DNA of 64,000 nucleotides, taken from contig MU839841.1 of assembly GCA_030411725.1 (NCBI GenBank), positions 496,001 to 560,000 on the forward strand, given 5' to 3'. Both the position numbers and the translations under genes were made by a program. This DNA is from Echria macrotheca. Taxonomy: Eukaryota; Ascomycota; Sordariomycetes; Sordariales; Schizotheciaceae. Positions 55,395 to 64,000 of the stretch are shown here, one piece after another; the stretch's first letter is position 1; each line of letters opens with the position of its first letter. The notes below the pieces were generated by a model. That model worked only from the letters and a program-made list of their open reading frames with translations, had not been told where the DNA came from and ran no database searches.

Positions 55395-55913
55395 GTCTGG
55401 TTCCCAGCCGCCGTGAACGTGCTTGATGAGATGGCACACGAAGGTGGGCACACGACGGTGAGTCACTTTGGATTTTGTCGAGATGGTTCTTTCAGCTCGT
55501 CCCTGGCGGGTTCGAGGCTGACCAAAGGCAGTCGCAATCGGTGGCCGGGAGGCGGGCTGCAGCGAGACAGGGCCGGAAAACAGGGGTCTGAACACCCCGG
55601 CAGCCGGCCCCGGATTGGTGACGGGCCGCCGAGCTCTACGTCAACCCCACCTCGCTGCAGTCAAGTCCAGCAGTGGAAAGCGCGTCGTCACCAACCAATC
55701 TGTGTCTCTGCAACTCCTCAATTGACAGATACCGTAAACCGTAGCGTGTCGCCCACCACTGCTCACCGTGCATTGCAACCGTCACCGAGGCGGTATTTGA
55801 GGAACACGATCCCACGGAACCAAGGCAGATTGTAGAAATCGCTAGTCCCTCCTTCAGTTGTTTCTTTCACCATTTGTTGCCAGTTGAACATGCGGGACAT
55901 GTCATGACGCAAA
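55395..55913. promoter_or_regulatory. Divergent promoter of the Ppk6-like and TBC genes
   Basis: A 519-bp head-to-head region between two probable membrane-traffic genes. No specific motif was identified. Confidence 0.5.
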
Positions 55914-58359
55914 ATGAGGTCATTCGCTGAAACAAAGTGAGCTGTTCATCCACTATCCAACCCTAAACATTTGACGCTAACTTGTAGCAGGTCAAGATGG
56001 GAGGAGACGCTGAGGCACGGCGCTGGCATCGTCGACCTCCAACGGGCCGTCAAGTTCAATGGTCCGACGAGTCCGTGTGTGGCTGGTCTGAGGTCGCTGT
56101 GTTGGAGAATCTTCCTGCTCTTCAGGGATGCCGCCCCAGCACAGTGGCCGCTCATCCTGGGCGAGTCTCGTAGCTTGTACGAATCATTGTGCGAGCGTCA
56201 TCTCAGGTTCATCCGGCACCCCGAGCAGTTGGCCGAACTCTCCTTCGATCCGCTTGCCGACGATCCCGATTCCCCTTGGAATGCCGTCCGACAGGATGAG
56301 GTTATCCGCGCCGAGATCCAGCAGGATGTCCGTCGCCTGCCGGATGAGCCTTTTTACCACCAGGAGGCTATCCAGACCATGATACTCGACATTCTGTTTC
56401 TCTACTGCAAGCTGAATCCCGGGGTGGGTGGCTACCGCCAGGGCATGCATGAGCTCCTGGCCCCTATCGTCCAGGTGGTGGCCCAAGATGCTATCGATCG
56501 TGCTGCTGTATCCGCCGAGGACGATGCCGATGGGATCATGTTGGACATACTGGATTCCAGATACATCGAGCATGACGCTTATGCGCTCTTTTCGCGACTG
56601 ATGGGCCGCGCGAGCGTCTTCTACGAAGTCGGTTCCGGCTCGGAAACCTCGGTCTCTGATAAAAACACGATCGTGGAGAAGAGCAAATACATCCACGAGG
56701 TTGCTCTCATGAGAGTTGATCAGGAGCTCGCAACCCACCTTCGCAACATCGAAGTTCTGCCCCAAATTTTCCTCATGTATGTCTTCCCATTACTCATTAT
56801 ATCTCCTCGCTAACTGGTTTTCAGCCGATGGATTCGTCTCCTCTTTGGTCGGGAGTTTCCGTTCAACCAGCTCCTCGTGCTCTGGGACACCATCTTTGCT
56901 TTCGATCCGAATCTCGAGCTGATCGATCTGATCTGCGTTGCTATGCTTTTGAGGATTCGGTGGACTTGTAAGAAGAAACCCATTTGGTGATTGCATCCAG
57001 TCTTCTGACCCGGCCTTAGTACTGGAGGCGGATTACTCAGTCGCACTTCAGCTTCTACTCAAATACCCGGCACCTCAGCCGCCACACGGCCCCCACACCT
57101 TCGTTGATGATGCCATCTACTTACGAGACCACCCAAACGCCGCTGGCGGTGTGACGCTAATCTTCAAGTATACTGGGAAGAGCCCCACGGTGTCAGCATC
57201 GACTTCAAATGTCGCGCCTCCTCGTCCATCCCCATCATTCCAAGGCTTCGGAAGCCTACGGCACCGAACCCTCGGCGCTAAATCGCCCCTTTCCACCACG
57301 GCAAGGTTGCTGCAGCAGCCAGGCGGAGTGGAAGCCCTACTTCAGGGTGCGACGAAGAACATGATCGAAAGGGGCGAGAAGCTTGGGATTAACCAGGCAG
57401 TTCGGGATGCCGTCGGGGAGATTCGGCGTAACATGCAGGGGTTCCAGGAGGCCAGGAGCCCTGGCAGGGGAAGAGGGTCGCCCTTGGCTCATACCGGAGC
57501 TTCTGATCATTCGGTCGCCATGATGCAGCGCCGGAACGGCCAGTTAGCCGCGATGCTGGAAGAAAGTATTACGAACCTGAAGCTTGTTGCCGCATCTAAA
57601 CTCGACGGAGACAAGGAGAAGCACCTTGAGGCGATCGAGCTTGCTGCGGCCAAAGTCCAGTTCGTCAAGGCCTGTCTGGTGGACCTCGGCTTAGCTCTCC
57701 CAGAAGAGGATTTGCCCGCGATCAGAACCTTGTCGATCTCGGGGCACAGCGAGATTCGATCACCGACCGTGGCTCTCGACACGACCCAGGTAGTTATGAC
57801 CTCTTCGGCCGTTGACGAGACCAGGTCTGCACTTTCTTCTCCTGAGCAAGAAGCTCAAGTCACCGGATTAGCCACTCTCCCGGAGGAAGTAGTCGCGGAC
57901 CATGGAGCTGAGGATCTAGACAAGATGGACACGGATGCGCCAGAGCCTCCTGCCCCCACACTACCGGTTCCGAAGAGCAACGACGCCACCACACCAGCGT
58001 CAACGCCCGCAACACGTCCGACGGTTATTGGAGACGAAGCGTCTCCACAAGTTCCCGCGAAGGAACGTCCAAAGGGACCGATACCCACACGATCAACCAT
58101 AGCACAGTCCTCGTTCGCATGGATGCTCGAGCCGGATGCTAGCGTCTCGTCGTCGGGACACTCATCAGCATTCCTCCCGCCGAGTCGACCATCGAGCAGC
58201 AGTGGGCCGGGCGCGTCCGTCAGAAAGAAGAAGAACCCTAGCAGGGAGCGCAACGCATTTTTGTTTGGCGAGGTGGTAAATGCGGACGGCACCAACGAGA
58301 GGAAGCCCTCTGCGGATGAGATTTTTGGCTTGCAGCCGATTCGGAAGGAGCAGTTGTAA
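55914..58359 (+). CDS. TBC1D5-like Rab GTPase-activating protein
   Basis: Exons 55914-55936, 55991-56776, 56825-56967 and 57020-58359 give 763 residues. The 23-nt first exon makes MRSFAETK, joined to SRWEETLRHGAGIVDLQRAV. The TBC domain spans about residues 30-330. It has the Arg finger in IQQDVRRLPDEPF and the Gln finger in GYRQGMHELLAPI, then WIRLLFGREFPFNQLLVLWD. This order and the N-terminal block match TBC1D5, a Rab7 GAP linked to retromer and autophagy. The C-terminal half is disordered, with a helical AMLEESITNLKLVAASK part and the tail NAFLFGEVV. All splices are canonical in position; reading through intron 2 would stop soon after IFLM. Confidence 0.92.
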
Positions 58360-58486
58360 ATAGCTGGTGGCAGAGACTGGAGTATGGGAGTTTTGTTGAT
58401 GATACCACTACCCTGTATGCCTAGATATATGTACAATAGAGGCCGTTTTGTATTTATTAGCTGTCCCCGAGGTGGACGGGACGGTA

Positions 58487-58492
58487 AATAAA
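58487..58492 (+). terminator. AATAAA poly(A)-signal-like hexamer of the TBC gene
   Basis: A perfect AATAAA lies 128 bp past the stop of the TBC gene, a normal fungal 3' UTR distance. Confidence 0.4.
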
Positions 58493-58671
58493 CGTGTTGA
58501 GAGTATCATTCATTGACTTGAAAAAAGGTAATGCGGGATACAATCTATTCAACGAGCTTGATATCAAAACCTATATGGAATTGGACAAGTTCTGTCACAT
58601 AAGATAGGTACCAGGTCGCGATTGCCGGGGCCTTCCGCCACTTTAGAGAGTCTAGAGTCTAGACGTCGTGA

Positions 58672-58720
58672 CCCCACATCCGGACCCGCCCCACATCCGG
58701 ACCCGCCCCACATCCGGACG
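58672..58720 (+). repeat. 17-bp tandem repeat at the transposon end, 2.9 copies
   Basis: CCCCACATCCGGACCCG is repeated exactly at 58672-58688 and 58689-58705 and partly at 58706-58720, where it merges into the inverted repeat. It looks like stepwise duplication of the element's outer end. Confidence 0.85.
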
Positions 58721-59733
58721 CTTTTCACACTAAAAAACCGAAATTTTAAAACTAAATATCTACCCCAACCACATTAGTAAAAATTCCAAGAAAAATATTT
58801 TCAATAGCATAATAACGTTATAATTTGCTTATACTTTTATTTTTATATAATATAGTTCCAGTTACTCGCAATTGCTTAGTAAAATCTACTAAAAAGTTAA
58901 AAATAAGATTTTTACTTATAAAAAAGTAATTACAATAGGTATTAACAAACTAGTAAATATATTTAATATAATTAAGTATATAGAGTTTATAAATAAGTTA
59001 ATTAGTAGTAGCAAACGCTTTACAGCTGAATATTATATATAATTATATATCTAAAAAACTACTATATACTTTATTTATATATTAATTAATATACAGCTAT
59101 AAGTAACGTAAAAAAAATACATTATAGGTTTTAAGCTATAAATTTATATTTTAGCTACTACTTATATATACTATAAGTATATTAATGTAATATAGCTAAA
59201 TACCTTTTTTATACGCTTAAATAACCGGTTATAAAAAAAAAAAACTATAAATACTATAATATAAGCTTAAAATATAAAGTATTATATAATATGCTTAATT
59301 CTAATGCAATTATAAGTAGTATATTTAGAAAGTTATATATATTACTTTATTACTAATTTTAAATTAATTAATTTAGTAAGTAGTAAAAACGCTAAAAGAT
59401 AATTATATTAAAAATACGTATACTGCTTTATATAATAAAATTATATATATACTAAATTTATAAAAGATGTAGTATAATATATATATCTTAACGTTTTTAT
59501 ATATATAGTATTTGCAGTTTTATAGGTAAATATACAATTATCGAGTAAATTGGGTAATTTTGACCCGTTATAACCTACTAAATATAGCCGGAAATAATAA
59601 AAATTAAATAGTATAATATAATTTAGCTATGCCTATATTAGTAAGAATTTTACTAGAATTTTTACTAATGTGGTTGGGGTGGATAATTGGGTTCGAAATT
59701 TCGGGTTTTTGGTGTGAAAAGCGTCCGGATGTA
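58709..59733. mobile_element. RIP-like, AT-rich relic of a TIR DNA transposon, about 1.0 kb
   Basis: Left arm 58709-58785 (CACATCCGGACGCTTTTCAC onwards to ATTAGTAAAAATTC) matches the reverse complement of 59656-59733 over about 78 bp. Many of the differences are C-to-T or G-to-A, with the left arm the more T/A-rich, as expected from repeat-induced point mutation. The interior is almost purely A and T, rich in TpA, and has no ORF. Weaker arm similarity continues outwards through the TCTAGAGTCTAGA-like sequence. The family cannot be told because the transposase is destroyed or absent. Confidence 0.8.
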
Positions 59734-60577
59734 GGGGGTGTCCGTGCATTGGGTCCAAGCTTCTAGAGTTTAGAGTCTGCATAACCACCCAAGTAGTCGA
59801 GTTCTTCCACAATCGTAATCTAAACGCCTTTCCCACTTTTATGCTCAAAACTAGACTAGGTAGGTAGGTATGGATAGTCAATACTACGTAGTTAGTATAC
59901 TAGTCTAGATACGTGCAGTGGTTTTAGACTTAAAGAACAGGTGTGTTTCGAAACCAAAAGATACCACTCACAAGCAGTTGTCTCAATATATACATATACA
60001 AATACAATACCCGGATTATCCGACTTCATTCTCTTTTTCTCTGTTTCTTTGTTTTCTCTGTTTCCTGTTTAGGTCCCATACATGGTGGAAAGAAAGAAAA
60101 CGAGGACTCAATTTGCGTGCGCTAATCAACACCAAGCAAGCATGTCACACTAGAGTAGAGTCCAGTGAATATTCTTTCGTGATCACCCTGCATGCAATAT
60201 AATCTGAATGATATAAAAAGACGCCCGTTTTGCCATGCATTGTCAAGAGATAAAAAGGACTCGTTTCGCTTTCCCGTTCCATCCCATTTCGTTTCCCTCG
60301 TCTTTCTCATTCCATCCTTCCCTCGTTCTGTCGGTCCATGTGCATATTCATCATACACCACATGTAACATGTATGCGCGTATGCCATCCTCCTCTTTGCC
60401 CCTGGCAACATCTTCTCCCCTCTTCTCCCATCGCTGGTTCCAAAACCACCCACAAAAAAGATGCTTTCCATCATTTTCTTTTCCTCGGGGTATCAATACA
60501 TTCAAAACAACTCACTCACCCACCGCCCTTTACTGTTTTTGTTTTCTCCCAGAGAAATTCACCCCCCTGGTCTCATC

Positions 60578-63500
60578 CTAGTGAATCTGACACCACGGGT
60601 GAGCCAGCACCTGCTCGATATCATACCGCTGCGACACATCCCGATTAAGCATGCAGCGGATCAGATCAATGCTCTCCTCGCTGATGACGTACGGGATGCG
60701 CAGGTCACGGTCCATGATCTCGTCGATGCTGTAAAACGGATTCTCCTTGTAGATGATGGTGTAGAGCAAAATGCCGAGCGCCCACACGTCCTGCTCCTTG
60801 CCGCAGTACGGCTTGCCTGCCAGCACTTCGGGCGCAGCATAATCTGTCGACCGCTGTCAGCTCACCATCCTCTTCCTAATCAGATAACTTACCAATGGTC
60901 CCCACAAACACGTCAAAAGGCCCGCTCTTGATGTATGCCGCGCTGCCGAAATCGATAAGCTTGATCCGACCCTCGCCGTCCAAGATGACATTCTCGTCCT
61001 TGATGTCGCGGTGCACAACGAGCGCCTTGGTGTGTAGATGATGGATCGCCCGGGCCACTTGCACAAAGATGCTGCGGCTCTCCTGCTCGTCCATGTTGGT
61101 CCGCAGTTCAATATAATCAAAGAGATCCATGCCCGGCAGCCCATGTGGGACCATTTCGATGTAGTAATTGACGTCGTCCTCGAAAAAGTCTTCCATCTCG
61201 ACAATGTTCGGGTGCTTGAACCCATCCCGACGCAGATAATCGAGGACATGGATCTCAAGCGGCACCGTTCCCAGCCGTCGGTCTCGGGTCCATGTATCGA
61301 CAAGAATCCGCCGCTTGGTCACGTACTTGAGGACGCACTTCTCGCCAGTGCTGCGGTAGCGAGCCAGCTTAACCTGCCCGTATGCGCCTTGTCCCATCTC
61401 CTCGAGGATGACGAAGTCGTCAATGGTCTTCTTGTTCGCCGGCTTGGCGGCGTACGCTGGTGCAGGCTGATCCTTGTGGAGCTGATCCTTGTGGACTTCG
61501 GCTTCGACAGCTTTCTGAGTACCGGTTAGCTTTGCGGCGGCAGTTAGGGCTGCCTCCTTGATTTGCCGAGCCAGCGACGACGTCGTGGATTCCCCCTTTT
61601 GTGGCTCCTCCGCATCGGATTGAATTTCCTGTGGCGTATGTGCTGGAGTTTGACCCGGCGATGGCTGATGCAAGGGAGTTGCCGTACCCGAGAGAAGCGG
61701 TGAAGCGGCTCCTAGGTTTGTCCGCGTAGCATGAAGGTGTCTCGAGTATGTGATCCATAGCGCGTACATGATCTCCGTGTGCGGTGTGGCAACCTTGTTC
61801 CCTTGCCCTTCATGGCTGCTGCTTGAATCCTCTGCTGCCTCCTCATGCACGGACGGGTGCTTCTCGCTGTTGACAACCCGCATCTGGATGTCAATCTTCA
61901 ACTCGGTGCCGTCACGGTGCTTCGCCGGCAGGCCCTCGGGTCGCAGGAACCCTGTCGCGGCCTCGGGTCGGCCCTCCTTGAGAGCAAGGAACGCGGCAGC
62001 CTTTCTGAACGAGTGCTCGGGGATGACGATGCCGTCGACCAGTTGGACACCGTCTTCTTCGGTCAGGACCCGCAGAACCTTGCTGAAATTGGGAACCAGG
62101 TTGTTGATCGACATGCCATCCGGCCTCTCGTGCCCGAACAGCGCTCCGCAAAAGACCGAATTCGAGCTCTTGATGGTCAAGGTATGTGGCGAGATGACAA
62201 CGATCCCGGCGATGTGAGGGAAGCTCGATACTCGCAAGTCTGGACTACCTCTGACCCGCTCGATCGTGGTGGGGATGTTGATCCTTTCGCTGTTTCGGCA
62301 TGTGAAGTACTTCAGTTTGGCCACCTGCGCGAAGTCGACGTCGCCGGTCCGTGGATCGAAGCCTTGTCGAGGAATCCGAGGGATTAGCTTGCCGATATCC
62401 ATGCCCGGCTGGAGCGCGTCGTCGCCCCAGATCGGACCGACAGCCCCCTCAACCTTGACGACGGCGCCTTCCTCCCCGACTCCCACATAAGCCACGTCCT
62501 CATGGATCTCTTCGAGGACCCAGATCAAGCCGACCCTTTTCTCTTTAACCCATAAGCTGGCGGATCCGGTAGCGCCGTTCCGTTTCTGCAAATCCGTTAG
62601 CAGACAGTCATCGACACTCTCAAGAGACCGTACTTGGATGGGCACCACGTCGCCGCACAGCAATACGCCTCTAGACTTGCTGTGGGAATGTCCTGGCCTC
62701 GGTGGCTTAGGGTCCCCGCTGTGAACCGTTGCGGGTCGCCGGCCATTCTTGGGCGTCTGAGATCGTGAGTTGGGTTTGCTCAGCAGCTTCGCGGTAATTC
62801 CTCCGGCACGCGAGCCAAGCAGGCTTGATGTCTGGACTGCCGGGGCTGGCTGAGCTATTTCGCTCTCGGAGCCATCGCCGGCTTCCTCCGGGGAGCCTTT
62901 CTGCAGCTTCCGCTCCAACCAACCCCTTCGCTCTTCCTGCACAACTTCCAAGATGCCCATTTTTCTGACCTCCGCTTTGGTGACGCCAAACAGCAAACAC
63001 GCGAGGTCATTAGCGGCTAAGATTGTCCAGGGTGGTTTTGCTTCAGTCGTGAAAATAGCTTGCGCGGCAGGCACCCACCTCGTGGCGTGACTGTGCATGC
63101 CCGAATTCATACCAAGCGGCGGAAGAAGGGGCGAGAAGGGCTGCGCGCCGGCAGAGGCTGGAACCTTGTCCAAATTGGCGGTGTCAGTTGCGAGAAAAGG
63201 TTTTGCCATGGCATCCATAAGCTTTTGCTGAACGGTCACATGGACGGTATCTGTCATCGTTCTCTTTAGCGCGCTGGGACGCCTTGATGCGGGGGGTGAA
63301 GTCTGTGCCGTTGTTCCACTCTCGTTAGTTGGCGTCCTTGATGAGTTCTCTGAATCCTGGCTCACAACAGCAGCCTGCGGCCTGGAGCTCAACTCTGGTG
63401 TTTCCGTCTCAGTCGGCGAGACTGAAGTTGGGGACAGAGTGGCTTCTCGGTCCATTGGCTCAGGGCTGGCGCTTCGAGGCACAAACTCCTTGTCAAACAC

Positions 63501-63959
63501 GTTCTCCCCAGAGATCACGGCCGGTCCGCTCAGCGGCCCCAGAGGCATGGTTGAATCCCCATTTGGCAGATTTCCGGCACCGACAAGATTCGCCTTTGCC
63601 AGCAAATCAAGCATGTGTTGCGTCTCGACGTCTCCCGTCACTCTCGCCTGTGCGCTGGCGATACCCGCGCCCGAGGTTGCAGACCATCCCATGCGGTCCT
63701 TCATGAACTCTATGGAACGCTTCAGAACAGTCTGCCGATTATGAATCAGGTCCTCGGACTGGTGTGCAAAGGAAAACGAATGCAGGGACTCAGAGGGGAA
63801 TCTGGACAGGTCCTCTGTAAAAGCAGGAGACCCAGGCCCCGGTGAAAGGGGAACTGAATGTGTGTGTGCATCCATCATCACGGTGAGTGAAGACGACCTC
63901 GTCAACGCTCCTATCGACGGTGTCCTGCTCGCTGAGGACGGAAGCGTCGGCGCCCTCAT
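60578..63959 (-). CDS. PAS-domain serine/threonine kinase (PSK/PASK family), N-terminus may extend beyond window
   Basis: Exons 63959-60893 and 60843-60578 give 1,110 residues from the first ATG. A PAS domain lies near residues 300-360 (WTILAANDLACLLFGVTKAE). A second PAS-like region follows at about 580-680 (HIAGIVVISPHTLTIKSSNS, then FGHERPDGMSINNLVP). The kinase domain spans about 838-1105: GQGAYGQVKLA, KCVLKYVTK, VVHRDIKDENVIL, LIDFGSAAY, then DYAAPEVLAG formed across the 49-bp intron. PAS kinases sense nutrient state and direct glucose flux toward cell-wall glucan or glycogen. The frame stays open upstream of the ATG to the right edge (residues before Met read RRIRQQHNP), so an upstream exon or earlier start is likely. 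Confidence 0.93.
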
Positions 63960-64000
63960 GGGATTATGCTGTTGTCGAATGCGTCTGAGCCCCGAAAGAC

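Larger units (their letters stand above)
58360..60577. other. Intergenic region with AT-rich transposon relic
   Basis: Convergent 3' region between the TBC and PAS kinase genes. It carries a poly(A)-signal-like hexamer at 58487, a GC-rich tandem repeat, and an AT-rich element bounded by inverted repeats. No coding sequence survives. Confidence 0.75.

Noticed and set aside
1..64000. CRISPR arrays, bacterial operons, riboswitches, rRNA genes
   Set aside because: The sequence is eukaryotic; no regularly spaced direct repeats, ribosome-binding sites or rRNA-like blocks were found.

Overview
The window is nuclear DNA of a filamentous ascomycete. Genes lie on both strands without operons. Most are split by short introns (about 46 to 120 bp) with GTAAGT- or GTATGT-like donors, CTAAC or GCTGAC-like branch points and CAG or TAG acceptors. 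Gene content is typical of Pezizomycotina: BUD4, alternative NADH dehydrogenase, PAS kinase, an emopamil-binding-type sterol isomerase and UstYa/DUF3328 proteins. An AT-rich element with C-to-T differences between its arms suggests RIP. A Sordariomycete is my best guess, but that is inference. Coordinates below are spliced models in which I checked that the exon phases add up to one open frame.

Layout. 1-4960 (-): N-terminal 1,520 residues of a giant USP34/USP9-like deubiquitinase whose catalytic part lies off the left edge. 7172-8012 (+): RNase P/MRP subunit POP3. 8630-10276 (-): type II NADH dehydrogenase. 11829-16205 (+): BUD4. 16791-18113 (-): HIS6. 19219-26601: accessory block with a small secreted Lys-Arg-rich peptide gene, two divergent UstYa-family genes and an MFS transporter. 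26602-29961: repeat-rich gene desert with a hAT-like MITE that has an 8-bp target duplication. 29962-31811 (-): FHA-kinase. 32685-34241 (+): unknown coiled-coil protein. 34712-46009: dense housekeeping run with FAF1, EBP-like isomerase, CWC15, RRP45, ARFRP1/Arl3-like GTPase, a CBM48 protein and IWR1. 47107-48531 (-): SANT-like protein. 50771-52040 (-): histidine phosphatase. 53574-55394 (-): Ppk6/aftiphilin-like protein. 55914-58359 (+): TBC1D5-like RabGAP. 58672-59735: AT-rich, RIP-like TIR element. 60578-63959 (-): PAS kinase, which may continue past the right edge.

How they work together. Most genes are independent housekeeping functions in ubiquitin turnover, RNA processing (POP3, FAF1, CWC15, RRP45), Pol II import (IWR1), trafficking (ARFRP1, TBC1D5, Ppk6-like), respiration, histidine and sterol synthesis, and metabolic signalling (PAS kinase, CBM48). 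The exception is the 7.4-kb block at 19219-26601. A Kex2-site-rich secreted peptide, a divergent UstYa pair and an exporter together look like a minimal candidate locus for a ribosomally made, UstYa-modified peptide (dikaritin type). No tyrosinase, P450, methyltransferase or peptidase is visible in the window, so this remains a hypothesis, but it is the most interesting feature here.
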